Source: a virus
Length of the DNA stretch: 56,056 nt
Virus record (IMG/VR): IMGVR_UViG_3300036845_000136
Coordinates: 1-56,056 of that record
Direction: 5' to 3' (one strand)
The notes beneath the pieces were generated by a model, which was not told the origin of the DNA, did not search any database, and saw only the letters and a list, made by a program, of their open reading frames with translations. Positions within the stretch are counted from its first letter, which is position 1. Every line of letters starts with the position of its first letter. Of this stretch, positions 14,031 through 22,970 are shown one piece after another. The position numbers and the translations under genes were made by a program.

Positions 14031-17000
14031 ATGTCGCTGCTGACCGCTCTCGCCGGCTTCGCCGGGCTCCTGGCGCGCGACGCGGCGCCTGAGCCGCCAC
14101 CGCCTCCACCGCCTGCCCCGCCGCAGATCGACGCCCAGGCGCTCTACAACGCGCTGCTGAGCACCGGCATGGTCGGCCAGCAGACCACGCCGTTCCAACT
14201 CTACTCGACCCGCCCCGTGGACGCTGGTGACATGGCGCGCATCTTCGCGCCGGCCAAGCCGATGCGTGGCGTCGTGCCTGATGGCGTCATCCCGATGGCG
14301 ATGGACGACCTCAACAACCCCATGTCGCTCTACGGTGGCTATCAGGGCATCACCGAGGGCATGGCGTGGCTCGGCTATCCCTATCTGGCCGAGCTGGCGC
14401 AGCGCACCGAATACCGGCGCATGTCAGAGACCATCGCCAAGGAAATGACGCGACGGTGGTTCAAGCTGATCGCGACCGGCGATGACGACAAGACCGACAA
14501 GATCACCGCGCTCGAAGCCTGTATGCGCGAGCATAAGCTGCAAGAGAAATTCGCGCTGCTCGCCCTGCTCGACGGCTTCTTCGGCCGCGCGCACCTCTAC
14601 ATCGATACCGGTGTCGGCGATGATCTGGATCAGATGAAGTTACCGCTGCTGATCGATCCGAGGGTGATCGGCAAGAACGGGCTAAAGGCACTGCGGGTCA
14701 TCGAGCCGATGTGGTGCTACGCTAACCGCTACAACGCCAACGATCCGCTGCGCAGCGACTTCTACCTGCCGCAGTCGTGGTATGTGATGGGCAAGGAAAT
14801 CCATCGCACCCGCATCCTGCCGTTCATCTCGCGCGAAATGCCCGACATGCTGAAGCCGGCATACAGCTTCGGCGGCCTTTCGCTGAGCCAGATGGCCAAG
14901 CCCTACGTCGACAACTGGCTGCGCACTCGCCAATCGGTGTCCGATCTGGTGCACAGCTTCTCGACGCCCGTGCTGATGACCAACATGGGCAGCGTCATGA
15001 ATGCCGGCGCCAGTCAGGCACTGCAAATGCGTGCCGCGCTGTTCAACTACCTACGCGACAACAACAATATGATGGTGGTCGATAAGACCACCGAGGACTT
15101 CAAGAACGTCGCGGCACCGCTCGGCTCGCTCGATCATCTGCAAGCGCAGAGCCAGGAGCACATATCGTCGGCAGTCGGGATACCCCTGGTGGTGCTGACC
15201 GGCATTTCGCCGTCAGGGCTTAATTCAAGCAGCGAATTTGAACTCCAGGTTTGGGCGCAGTGGATACACGCCAACCAGACCAGCTTCTTCGATGCGAATC
15301 TGAAGCTGATCTTGGACGTGATGCAGCTCGACCAGTTCGGCGAAATTGACCCCGACATCTCGCACGCGTGGGAGCCCCTCGAGGAGCTATCGGAGGCGGA
15401 GAAGGCGACCGCCGACAAGACCAAGGCGGACACCGACGTTGCCTACATCAACGCCGGCGTGTTGTCCCCCGACGAGGTGCGACAGAACCTGTCCGGCGAG
15501 GCGGAGAGCCCCTATCCCGGCCTCGACCTGGAGGGCCCCGCGCCACCGCCGCCGCAGCAGGAGCAGGACCCGCTCGCTGGCGCCCCTGGCGGCGATCCAG
15601 AAGGCGGCGGCGCACCTCCCGGCCCGGGTGGCCCTGGCGGTCCTCCCGGCACCGCAGGCGGCCCCGCAGGCGGCCGGCCGAACCCGATCAAGCCCACACC
15701 GCCGCGGGAGGTCGAGGCCGGTGGCTCGCCCGCCGCGACCAAGCCGAATGCCAGCCGTGATGAGGGTGGCAGCCGCGAGGTCGAGCACACCGCGATCAAG
15801 ATCGGCGAGAACGACAACGCCCAGGTGCACCTGAAGCCGCACGATGAACTGCACATCAAGATGGCGGCCGACGGCAGCCTGATCCTGTCAGGGGCTCGGC
15901 GTGACGCCCCTTTCGGCCAGGACGCTGAGTTCGAGGAGAGCAACGTCAAGCGGGACCAGAGCGGCAAGTTCGCCAAGAGCCGCACTTACAGCAAGACCAA
16001 CCCGCCGCAATCGAGCCATCTGCATGACGTCGAGTTCAAGTCATGGGACGCGCCAAAGGATAGTGCTGGGTGGAAGAAAGAAGCCGAGACCACACCGCAT
16101 TTCGAAGAGCCCGAGATGCCAGCCACGGGCGGCAAGAAACAGGGCGCCGGCGTGATCGTCCAGGAGCCCGACGGCCGGGTGTGGGTGATCCATCCGACCA
16201 ACCAATACGGCGGCTACTCCGGCACTTTCCCCAAGGGCGGCGTCGATAAGGGCGACAGCCTCCATGCCACCGCGATCAAGGAAGCCTACGAGGAGTCTGG
16301 CCTGCATGTGCAGTTGACCGGCTATGCCGGCGACGCCAATCGAGGCACATCGGTCGCCCGCTACTACTACGCCAAGCGGATCGGCGGTACGCCGGCAGAT
16401 CACGGCTGGGAGTCGGAAGGCGTCACGCTCTCGCCCCCCGATGAACTGCATCATCACCTGAACACGCCGCTCGATCGCCGCATGGCGGTCGCGATGATCC
16501 CTGGCGCGCACAAGGAAAGCCCGATCGACACCGCCAAGATGGAGAAGACCGGCGGCAAGCTGGGTAGCAATCCGGGCGGCAAATACAAGGACAGCGACGG
16601 CAAGGAATACTACGTCAAGGACAGCAAATCAGACAGCCACGCCAAGAACGAGATACTGGCATCGCGGCTGTATGACGCGGCCGGGGCACCGGCGCTGCAT
16701 GTCATGCCGGCGACCACACCAGACGGAAAGCTCGGCACCGCCACCGAGTGGCAGAAGACCGAGAAGATCAATCCGAAGAGCGAGGCCGATCGCACCGCAG
16801 CGCAGAAACATTTCGCGGCCCATGCGTGGCTAGCGAACTGGGATGCACCCGGCCTGACGCATGACAATCAGGCGCGGATCGACGGCAAGATGACGACGCT
16901 CGATAGCGGTGGCGCGCTGCTGTATCGCGCGCAGGGCGGCGAAAAGGGCGACAAGTTCGGCGACGACGTCGGCGAATGGGACACGCTGCGCAGCCCGAGC

Positions 17001-19433
17001 AACAAGCAGGCGCATGACCTGTTCGGCAGCATGACGCCCGCACAGTTGCAGGAATCGGCCTCGCGCGTGGTGCGCATCCCGTCCTCGCATATCCGCAACG
17101 CGGTGAACCGCCTCGGCCCCGGCAGCAAGGAAGAGCGCGCGGCCCTGGCAGAGCGGCTGATCAAGCGGCGCAACGACATCGCGCAGCGTGCCGGCGGCGG
17201 TCTCCAGGCGGCCGACAGCGCCCTCGCCTGGGCGTTCGACGCGATGATCGGCGAGTGGGAAGAGGAAGCTCACCCGCGTGATGAGGGCGGCAAGTTCACC
17301 GCCGGCAGCGGCGCCGGGGAGAAGGCCGAGGCGCCAGCGCCACCGCCGCACCAGTTGCACGTCAAGGTGCCCGGCAACAAGATCAAGTCGCTCGCCGACT
17401 CGCTGCCGTTGTCGGCCGAGAAAGATCAGATCACCGAGGTCGCGGGTCAGATCAAAGACATCGCCGGCCAGTACAAGCACAGTGCGATTTCCACCTATGC
17501 CAATTCAGTCCTGGCACACCTGGAAAGCCAGCACGGGCTGAGCAGCGGCAACCTCGGCAAGGCCAAGAAGATGCCGACGGTGAAGGGCGAGAAGGCAGCG
17601 CCAGAGCCCGCAGCCGAGCCGAACCCGCTGGAAGGGTTCAAGCTGAATGAAGCCGAGCCCGCGTCAAAGCAACCCGACCACATCCCAGATCCCAATCCGA
17701 ACTCGCCGACTCAGTTGACCATCCATCAGGTCGGCACGGGTGAGAACACCGTCGAGAAGAAGATCGGCCTGATCACTGACATTGCCTCCGGACAAAGCGA
17801 TAAGGACCAGCAATATGCTTTAGCGTGGCTCTATCACCTGGAGCAGCTTCCGAAAGAGGAGGAGGAGCCGAGCGCGACCCACGGTCAGATCGATGACGTC
17901 GTCGCCAGCAACGATCCGCTCGATCAGAAGATCAAGGCCATCATCGATCTCGGTCTGACGGGCTCGCAACAAGATGCTGATTACGCCGATGAGCAGTTGG
18001 CGAACCTCAAGAAGTGGAACGCCACCGAATACGCCGAGATGGAGAAGGCTGCCAAGTCCCAGTCCTCCCCGGACCCCGGCAAGGAGATGGAGAACATCGG
18101 CTTTGCCGCGATGGAGGCCGCCAAGCTCGACCCGGTGGCACTGAAAGCGGCGATCGCCGATATCGAGGCGATGCCGTCCGCCAATGCCGAGGTGGACAAG
18201 TTTAAGGCCGGATGGCTGACGACGCTGCAACAGACCTGGACCGCCAAGAATCAGTCGCCGCCCGCCGCGCCCAAGATGCTCGACCCTGAAGAACAAATGC
18301 ACGCGGTCGCCGAAAGCGCGATGCCGCACGAGCAGAAGATCGCGCTGCTAGAGAAGGTTCTGGACAGCAAGACCGTCAGCAAGGAGCACAAGCAGATCGC
18401 GGAGACGCTGATCAAGGTGCTCGATAAGAAGCAGACCGCAGCCGCACCACCGCCCGCGCCGAAGCCGGTCCCGCCGCCGATCATGGAGAGCAGCGCGACC
18501 CAGACCTCTATGCACGAGATCGCCACCGGGACGGAAACCGACGCGCAGAAGGTCGCTTATCTCAAGGCCAGCACGAAGCTACAGGACCAGCTTGCCAAGA
18601 GCCCGACTGGCACCACGGCGCAGTACTATAACCAGCTTATGGAGGCGCTCGGCGGCGAGCCGTTGCCAGGGGTAGTGGCGCCGCAACCGAAGCCCCCACC
18701 GCCTCCACCGAAGCCCAGCGCCGCCCAGAAGGCCGCTGCCGAGGCACCCAAGACCGCCAAGCACGGCTCGCTGACCGCCCCGGCCAATGCCCAGGTGACC
18801 CAGGCCCGCAAGGGCGCGGCACTGAGCCATGCGCTGAAGCAAGAGGCCGACGCGGTCAGCCCAGCCAGCACCGACACCGCGGCCGCGCGTGAGGCGGTCC
18901 CGTCACTGCGGCCGGACTTCTGGGCCGAAGTCGGCAACAAGCACGATAATGAGGCCGTCGAATCCTACGGCGGCGGCGGCTACAGCAAGATCAACGGCGT
19001 GCTGCGCGGCAACAGTCCGATCACGGAAGACGCGCTGAAAAAGATCGACAGCATGGATGGTCTGATGAACGAGCCAGGGACCAGAACCGTCGGCGACAAG
19101 CCGGTCCGGCTGATCCGTGGCGAGGACATGGAGCCGGAGCAGATCAAGAAGATCAAGGATAACCTGGAGAAGGGCATCGGCACGGTGGCCTACCAGCGCA
19201 TGGGATACACCAGTGCCTCGATTGGCGAGAAGCCCGGCTACAAAGCGAGCGCCAACACCTACTGGCAGTTCACCGCCATGCCGGGTGCCAGGATGCTCGG
19301 TATTGCTGCCAGCCCGGCGCACGGCATCGGCCACGGCGAGCGCGAGGTGGTGCTGCCGAATGGCATCACGGTCGAGGTCTATGAGATGTATCACGACGGA
19401 AAACGCCACATAATCAAGGCGCTATACCGCTGA
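14031..19433 (+). CDS. Portal polyprotein: portal, NUDIX, kinase-like and ADP-ribosyltransferase
   Basis: 1800 residues, about three times a normal portal. Residues about 30-500 match DUF1073-type portals (WLGYPYLAELAQRTEYRR; VVLTGISPSGLNSSSEFEL). A Pro/Gly linker follows (500-565). A NUDIX domain (about 700-825) has its box at 736-758, G-x5-D-x7-KEAYEESGL: the first Glu is Asp, the Arg is Lys, the metal-binding EE is kept. A kinase-like HipA/PI-kinase-type segment (about 839-1055) shows YYVK (K863), E874, D938, THDNQ (943-947) and LDSGG (D958). Helical repeats and Pro linkers (1085-1570) lead to a C-terminal ADP-ribosyltransferase with R1696 (LIRG), S1728 (YTSAS) and E1770-R-E1772, the R-S-ExE signature. 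Linkers carry RDQSGKF and RDEGGKF motifs. ATG after GGGAGGGGTC. Whether it is cleaved is unknown; Mu gpF-type head proteins often carry an ADP-ribosyltransferase, portals rarely. Confidence 0.85.
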   Translation: MSLLTALAGFAGLLARDAAPEPPPPPPPAPPQIDAQALYNALLSTGMVGQQTTPFQLYSTRPVDAGDMARIFAPAKPMRGVVPDGVIPMAMDDLNNPMSLYGGYQGITEGMAWLGYPYLAELAQRTEYRRMSETIAKEMTRRWFKLIATGDDDKTDKITALEACMREHKLQEKFALLALLDGFFGRAHLYIDTGVGDDLDQMKLPLLIDPRVIGKNGLKALRVIEPMWCYANRYNANDPLRSDFYLPQSWYVMGKEIHRTRILPFISREMPDMLKPAYSFGGLSLSQMAKPYVDNWLRTRQSVSDLVHSFSTPVLMTNMGSVMNAGASQALQMRAALFNYLRDNNNMMVVDKTTEDFKNVAAPLGSLDHLQAQSQEHISSAVGIPLVVLTGISPSGLNSSSEFELQVWAQWIHANQTSFFDANLKLILDVMQLDQFGEIDPDISHAWEPLEELSEAEKATADKTKADTDVAYINAGVLSPDEVRQNLSGEAESPYPGLDLEGPAPPPPQQEQDPLAGAPGGDPEGGGAPPGPGGPGGPPGTAGGPAGGRPNPIKPTPPREVEAGGSPAATKPNASRDEGGSREVEHTAIKIGENDNAQVHLKPHDELHIKMAADGSLILSGARRDAPFGQDAEFEESNVKRDQSGKFAKSRTYSKTNPPQSSHLHDVEFKSWDAPKDSAGWKKEAETTPHFEEPEMPATGGKKQGAGVIVQEPDGRVWVIHPTNQYGGYSGTFPKGGVDKGDSLHATAIKEAYEESGLHVQLTGYAGDANRGTSVARYYYAKRIGGTPADHGWESEGVTLSPPDELHHHLNTPLDRRMAVAMIPGAHKESPIDTAKMEKTGGKLGSNPGGKYKDSDGKEYYVKDSKSDSHAKNEILASRLYDAAGAPALHVMPATTPDGKLGTATEWQKTEKINPKSEADRTAAQKHFAAHAWLANWDAPGLTHDNQARIDGKMTTLDSGGALLYRAQGGEKGDKFGDDVGEWDTLRSPSNKQAHDLFGSMTPAQLQESASRVVRIPSSHIRNAVNRLGPGSKEERAALAERLIKRRNDIAQRAGGGLQAADSALAWAFDAMIGEWEEEAHPRDEGGKFTAGSGAGEKAEAPAPPPHQLHVKVPGNKIKSLADSLPLSAEKDQITEVAGQIKDIAGQYKHSAISTYANSVLAHLESQHGLSSGNLGKAKKMPTVKGEKAAPEPAAEPNPLEGFKLNEAEPASKQPDHIPDPNPNSPTQLTIHQVGTGENTVEKKIGLITDIASGQSDKDQQYALAWLYHLEQLPKEEEEPSATHGQIDDVVASNDPLDQKIKAIIDLGLTGSQQDADYADEQLANLKKWNATEYAEMEKAAKSQSSPDPGKEMENIGFAAMEAAKLDPVALKAAIADIEAMPSANAEVDKFKAGWLTTLQQTWTAKNQSPPAAPKMLDPEEQMHAVAESAMPHEQKIALLEKVLDSKTVSKEHKQIAETLIKVLDKKQTAAAPPPAPKPVPPPIMESSATQTSMHEIATGTETDAQKVAYLKASTKLQDQLAKSPTGTTAQYYNQLMEALGGEPLPGVVAPQPKPPPPPPKPSAAQKAAAEAPKTAKHGSLTAPANAQVTQARKGAALSHALKQEADAVSPASTDTAAAREAVPSLRPDFWAEVGNKHDNEAVESYGGGGYSKINGVLRGNSPITEDALKKIDSMDGLMNEPGTRTVGDKPVRLIRGEDMEPEQIKKIKDNLEKGIGTVAYQRMGYTSASIGEKPGYKASANTYWQFTAMPGARMLGIAASPAHGIGHGEREVVLPNGITVEVYEMYHDGKRHIIKALYR

Positions 19434-19494
19434 GGTTGTATCATCGTGCAAATTGCATCCGATGCGCCTATATGTCCGGCATAGGAGCAAACTC

Positions 19495-19698
19495 ATGGCA
19501 ATGACACCGGAAGAGCAGGCCGCCTGGGACGACGAGCGAGCGAAGCCCGACGGCCTGATGTTTGACGGCGACGGCAAAGTGATCTTCGACGCAGGGAATA
19601 CAGGCTTCAAGACGAAGGCCGATGTCGAGGCCCATCAGGCCGAGTTGGCGGAGAAGCTCGCCGAGTATCGCGCCAACAAGGCGAAGGCCGCCGAGTAA
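19495..19698 (+). CDS. Small acidic phage protein
   Basis: 67 residues from ATG 19495 (AGGAG ten bases upstream). Begins MAMTPEEQAAWDDER and ends in a Lys/Ala/Glu helix (ELAEKLAEYRANKAKAAE). It sits between portal and head-morphogenesis genes. Function unknown. Confidence 0.6.
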   Translation: MAMTPEEQAAWDDERAKPDGLMFDGDGKVIFDAGNTGFKTKADVEAHQAELAEKLAEYRANKAKAAE

Positions 19699-19750
19699 GA
19701 CCTAGACGCTGCCGCCCAGGTCTCCCTGGACGGCAAACGCCTACCGGGAC

Positions 19751-19834
19751 ATGATGCGGACGTGGACTTTCACCACGATCCGCACCAGTATCCGCGGTAG
19801 GAGCTTGTGCGACTGCATCGCATTGCACTCCTAA
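19751..19834 (+). CDS. 27-residue Arg/Thr-rich micro-ORF
   Basis: ATG 19751 to TAA 19834, encoding a peptide rich in Thr, Ile and Arg (WTFTTIRTSIRGR) with two cysteines. No clear ribosome-binding site. It may be spurious and part of the untranslated region before the endonuclease leader. Confidence 0.2.
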   Translation: MMRTWTFTTIRTSIRGRSLCDCIALHS

Positions 19835-19843
19835 GAAATAAGC

Positions 19844-19910
19844 GAGCCGTGACGGCGCTTTGAACACCGTCACGGCTCTGACCACCGGCTCTTTGTAGAG
19901 GAAGAACCAG
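19844..19910 (+). promoter_or_regulatory. Structured endonuclease leader, copy 1
   Basis: Hairpin 1 is a perfect 12-bp stem (19844-19855 with 19867-19878), followed at once by TGACCAC (19879-19885). A small second hairpin (CTCT 19889-19892 with AGAG 19897-19900) overlaps the GAGGA ribosome-binding site; ATGGCT follows at 19911. The same order occurs at 40201 and 45260. Confidence 0.65.
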
Positions 19911-20423
19911 ATGGCTTATCGACTTATGCCAGACGCGGCATATCTGCGCGAATGCTTCAATTATGACCCAGAGACAGGCGCCTTGCGGTGGCTAATCCGG
20001 CCTGTGTCGCACTTCGAGAGTGAATATATAGCTGCGCGCATAAACACTCGTTATACCGGACAGCCGATCACCTCGACTGCCAAGGGCTATTTACGGGTGG
20101 CGGTGCAGGGGAAACGCTATCAGGTGCATCGCATCATCTGGAAGCTGATGACTGGCGACGAGCCGCCTGTGGTAATCGACCACATTGACAGGAACCGCAC
20201 AAACAACCGCTGGGGCAACTTGCGACCTGCGACCCTCAGGGAAAACCAGATGAACCGCGCACGTGTCCAAGGGGCGCGGGTGGGCGTATACTTTCGAAGG
20301 GGGAAGCCGTCGCCATGGGTCGCCACCATCCTGGTTGGCTGTTACTCGACAGCCGCTGAGGCTTCAGCAGCAAGGGCATTGGCGGTAGACTGTCTGCGAG
20401 CCGCCTCCCTTTGGAGGGACTAA
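19911..20423 (+). CDS. HNH homing endonuclease
   Basis: 170 residues. HNH core VHRIIWKLMTGDEPPVVIDH followed by IDRNRTNNRWGNLRPATLREN, as in HNH_3-type phage endonucleases, with a short C-terminal AP2-like remnant (WVATILVGCYSTAAEASAA). It probably nicks or cuts DNA lacking the insertion near this site. It lies between the portal and head-morphogenesis genes behind its own leader. Confidence 0.85.
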   Translation: MAYRLMPDAAYLRECFNYDPETGALRWLIRPVSHFESEYIAARINTRYTGQPITSTAKGYLRVAVQGKRYQVHRIIWKLMTGDEPPVVIDHIDRNRTNNRWGNLRPATLRENQMNRARVQGARVGVYFRRGKPSPWVATILVGCYSTAAEASAARALAVDCLRAASLWRD

Positions 20424-20468
20424 CGGCCGCCACTGCCGTTTCTGGCATCGAACGGTGGGACATGAAAC

Positions 20469-21299
20469 ATGCCGCCACCCGAGGGCATCAACTACATCGG
20501 CCGGGGCAGGGACAGGGTGCTGCCACCGGTCCACCCCAACGCCGGCATCGGCGTGGTCTACCGCACCCGCCTGCAACGCGCCGTCGCCGCGATGAACGCC
20601 AGCCTCGATTACTGGCTGTCCGCCCGCTGGGGCGAGGACAACCGAAGCGCCAACCGCATCATCGCCACCATGAAGGAACTCGGTCGGCGCTGGCAGTCCA
20701 ACTTCGACGAACTCGCCCCCGACGTCGCCGGCCAGTTCGGTGCCCGCTCGGTGCAATACACTACCAACCGGATGGAACAGCTTCTCGACGACGCCGGCTG
20801 GTCCGTCGAGTTCAAGGTCAGCCCGGCGATCAATGTCATCATGCGCTCGGCCGTGACGGAGAACGTCGGGCTGATCCGCTCGATCGCCAGCCAGCACCTC
20901 CAGAAGGTCGAGGGGATCGTGATGCGCGGCGTGCAGGCCGGCAACGACCTGAAGACCATGACCAAGGCGCTGCATGAAGAGTTCGACGTGCCGAAGAAAC
21001 GTGCCGCTTTCATCGCGCTGGATCAAACTAAAAAGCTGAACTCGGTCATCACCAAGGCCCGACAGGATCAGGCCGGAATCAAGCGCGCCGTTTGGATGCA
21101 CGCGAATATTACGACCCCGGGACATTTTCGGCCGGAGCATCTGGCGTTCTCTCGCGGCACGCACGCCGACGGCCCGAGCGGCAAGGGGCCGGTCTACGAG
21201 GTGGCGCAGGGGGCGTATCTTGAGGGCAAGTGGACGTACCCCGGCTTCGAGATCAATTGCCGATGCAGCAGTCGTCCGGTGATTGAGGGCTTTGAATAA
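20469..21299 (+). CDS. Head morphogenesis protein (Mu gpF-like)
   Basis: 276 residues from ATG 20469. The C-terminal part has the Mu F-like hallmark DQTKKLNSVITKARQDQAGI, then HAD-type spacing to SGKGPVYEV and the ending YPGFEINCRCSSRPVI. These minor head proteins sit with the portal and help procapsid assembly. No ADP-ribosyltransferase extension is present here; that module is on the portal instead. Confidence 0.8.
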   Translation: MPPPEGINYIGRGRDRVLPPVHPNAGIGVVYRTRLQRAVAAMNASLDYWLSARWGEDNRSANRIIATMKELGRRWQSNFDELAPDVAGQFGARSVQYTTNRMEQLLDDAGWSVEFKVSPAINVIMRSAVTENVGLIRSIASQHLQKVEGIVMRGVQAGNDLKTMTKALHEEFDVPKKRAAFIALDQTKKLNSVITKARQDQAGIKRAVWMHANITTPGHFRPEHLAFSRGTHADGPSGKGPVYEVAQGAYLEGKWTYPGFEINCRCSSRPVIEGFE

Positions 21300-21563
21300 A
21301 TGTTCGACCTGAACGCGCTTGCAATCTGCTGTCCCTCTGTGTTCGGCACCATCCCAAACAAATTACCGGCGCAGACCTGTTGCAGCAGTTCGCCTATCTC
21401 AAGGCCGCAGCGCCACATGACACTGAACCCGAGCGGCATTGTGATCGACACGGAGACCGGCGAGGTGACGATTCCCGAGGGTCTGGCGTTAACAGATGCA
21501 GCGAAAGCCTTCTGGGCGGCTGTGCAGCACGTCTCCGGCTTTCGTCAGCCAGGGTTCTGGTGA
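21300..21563 (+). CDS. Small phage protein, unknown (start uncertain)
   Basis: 87 residues if ATG 21300 directly after the previous TAA is used. The first 39 residues are unusual (four Cys in two CC pairs). The second half from ATG 21417 (MTLNPSGIVIDTETGEVTIP and a short helix) looks more protein-like, so a 48-residue product is an alternative. Confidence 0.45.
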   Translation: MFDLNALAICCPSVFGTIPNKLPAQTCCSSSPISRPQRHMTLNPSGIVIDTETGEVTIPEGLALTDAAKAFWAAVQHVSGFRQPGFW

Positions 21564-21580
21564 TCAAACAGGAGGACGTA

Positions 21581-21754
21581 ATGTCAGACAAACCAAGTCC
21601 AAATCCCAATCCGCAGCCAACGCAGACGCCACAGGACCCGAAGCCGCCGGGGCAGAGCGATCCGAACCAGCCGCAGCAACCAACTGACCCACCACAGCAG
21701 CCGCAGCGAGAAGCCGCGCCGTTGCTCGATCGTGGCGTGCTGCGCCGAGGCTAA
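21581..21754 (+). CDS. 57-residue Pro/Gln-rich protein
   Basis: ATG 21581 is preceded by AGGAGGACGTA, a strong ribosome-binding site. About half of the residues are Pro, Gln or Asn (NPNPQPTQTPQDPKPP), followed by LLDRGVLRRG. Low complexity; function unknown. The open frame upstream of 21581 is out-of-frame sequence of the preceding gene. Confidence 0.5.
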   Translation: MSDKPSPNPNPQPTQTPQDPKPPGQSDPNQPQQPTDPPQQPQREAAPLLDRGVLRRG

Positions 21755-21760
21755 ACCCGA

Positions 21761-21946
21761 GTGGGCGTGCTTTTGGTATGCGATAGCACCACGGCGGATT
21801 GCTATCGCACCACGCAGGCGGCGGTCACCAATGGCCGCCCGTCTGCGCCGGAAGGCTGGTACATGGTCGCAGATAAGCAGGGCGCGCTCATCGTCGCCTG
21901 CTGCGAGCGGCACTTCGATCTGATCCGCCAGCAGAGGGGGATCTGA
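21761..21946 (+). CDS. Small phage protein, unknown function
   Basis: 61 residues, GTG start. Contains APEGWYMVADKQGALIVACC, suggesting a small beta-rich domain with three Cys in its second half. It overlaps the next gene as TGATG. Confidence 0.5.
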   Translation: MGVLLVCDSTTADCYRTTQAAVTNGRPSAPEGWYMVADKQGALIVACCERHFDLIRQQRGI

Positions 21947-22122
21947 TGCCGAGCGAGGAACACGACGACGGCTTGCCTTGGGGCCACATAACGGATGACG
22001 GCGTTTGGCACGAGTTGCCAAAGACACCGCTGGTGCTCGCCAATCTTGGTCCGCCACCATTCAAGATCGAACTGCCCTGGGGCGAGACGCGCGAGGTCGT
22101 GCATCGCCCATCGCTGATCTGA
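21946..22122 (+). CDS. 58-residue phage protein, unknown
   Basis: ATG 21946 in a TGATG overlap. Acidic N-terminus (MPSEEHDDGLPWGHITDDGV) and a proline-containing second half. Supported by coupling and codon use. Confidence 0.45.
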   Translation: MPSEEHDDGLPWGHITDDGVWHELPKTPLVLANLGPPPFKIELPWGETREVVHRPSLI

Positions 22123-22271
22123 TCGCCGGGAGGTTCAGGTTCCCGGAGATGCCTGCCACGGGCGACGCGTGGCGTTGTGGTCTTATTGCTTTTCCTTCCT
22201 TGGGTGGCGCGCGTCGGCCGCAACAGCCAGACTGTACGGGCGCGCGCCGTTCCAAAATGGGGGATGTAGCG

Positions 22272-22478
22272 ATGACAGAGCAACGCAAGCTGCCGGGCCG
22301 CGCCGGGTATCCGCTGCTATCCAAAGTCGCGGTCGGTCTGGTCGAGGGCGTGGTCATCGCGCGCAGTTTCACTGATCCGATGCGCTACGACGTGCGCCAC
22401 GCTGAAGGCGTTCTGCGCGATCAGACCGACGTGCGGCTGATCGAGCGCTACAGCGGTCCGCCAATTCAGCGCGTGTGA
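22272..22478 (+). CDS. Small phage protein, unknown function
   Basis: 68 residues from ATG 22272, with GGGGGA nine bases upstream. Begins MTEQRKLPGRAGYPLL and contains a beta-type stretch VGLVEGVVIARSF. Stop overlaps the next ATG (TGATG). The 149 bases before it hold no convincing gene. Confidence 0.5.
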   Translation: MTEQRKLPGRAGYPLLSKVAVGLVEGVVIARSFTDPMRYDVRHAEGVLRDQTDVRLIERYSGPPIQRV

Positions 22479-22549
22479 TGAGCCACGGGGCGATGTTCTT
22501 CGGCGCGCTGGCGATCCTGTTCGTGATCGTGTTCGCTGGATTGGAGTGA
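22478..22549 (+). CDS. 23-residue single-span membrane micro-protein
   Basis: ATG 22478 in a TGATG overlap. After MSHGAMF almost all residues to 22 are hydrophobic (FGALAILFVIVFAGL), enough for one membrane span. It belongs to a cluster of small genes, one of which (22787) also encodes a membrane protein. Confidence 0.4.
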   Translation: MSHGAMFFGALAILFVIVFAGLE

Positions 22550-22553
22550 TGGG

Positions 22554-22742
22554 TTGATCGAGTTCGAGATTGCCAACGGCCACCTGATTGTCGATCCCGG
22601 TCAAGCTGGCATCGGCGCCGCTACATTCCTGTCAGCGATGCTCGGTATTCCGATGTTGCAGCCGACTGCGCCCGGGACGCGCGGCGTGCGCTGCATGATC
22701 GAGGACGCCGAATACTTCCGGCATCTGGAAGGCTCGCGATAA
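22554..22742 (+). CDS. Small phage protein, unknown function
   Basis: 62 residues, TTG start with GGAG seven bases upstream. Contains FEIANGHLIVDPGQAGIG and a hydrophobic middle (ATFLSAMLGIPML). Not recognised. Confidence 0.5.
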   Translation: MIEFEIANGHLIVDPGQAGIGAATFLSAMLGIPMLQPTAPGTRGVRCMIEDAEYFRHLEGSR

Positions 22743-22786
22743 CCACGCTCAATGACTGGCGCCGCGCGCTGAACGGAGATCCCGTC

Positions 22787-22963
22787 ATGTCACCATTGCT
22801 GCTCGTGCTGATCATCCTGCTGGTCGTGGTGCTGTTCGGAGGCGGCTACGGATATCGCTATGGCGGATGGCACGGGTCGCCCTACTACGGTCCCGGCTTC
22901 GGGCTGGTCGGCCTGATCGTGCTGATCCTGATCATCCTGCTGTTGTTCGGCTATCTCCGCTAG
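22787..22963 (+). CDS. Small membrane protein with Gly/Tyr loop
   Basis: 58 residues, ATG 22787 with GGAGA upstream. Two hydrophobic spans (LLLVLIILLVVVLF and LVGLIVLILIILLLF) are joined by GGGYGYRYGGWHGSPYYG. Small proteins of this make-up occur in proteobacteria and their phages; function unknown. Confidence 0.6.
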   Translation: MSPLLLVLIILLVVVLFGGGYGYRYGGWHGSPYYGPGFGLVGLIVLILIILLLFGYLR

Positions 22964-22970
22964 CCCGCCT

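Noticed and set aside
14031-15520. Anti-CBASS nuclease Acb1 suggested by the DUF1073 association
   Set aside because: The segment reads as a normal portal, and no paired H-x-T motifs of a 2H phosphoesterase are visible.
21380-21580. N-terminal extension of the Pro/Gln-rich protein
   Set aside because: It is a frame shadow of the preceding gene; the strong ribosome-binding site lies directly before ATG 21581.
22169-22375. 68-codon ORF in the gap before 22272
   Set aside because: No ribosome-binding site, out-of-frame composition in its second half, and it overlaps the coupled gene at 22272.
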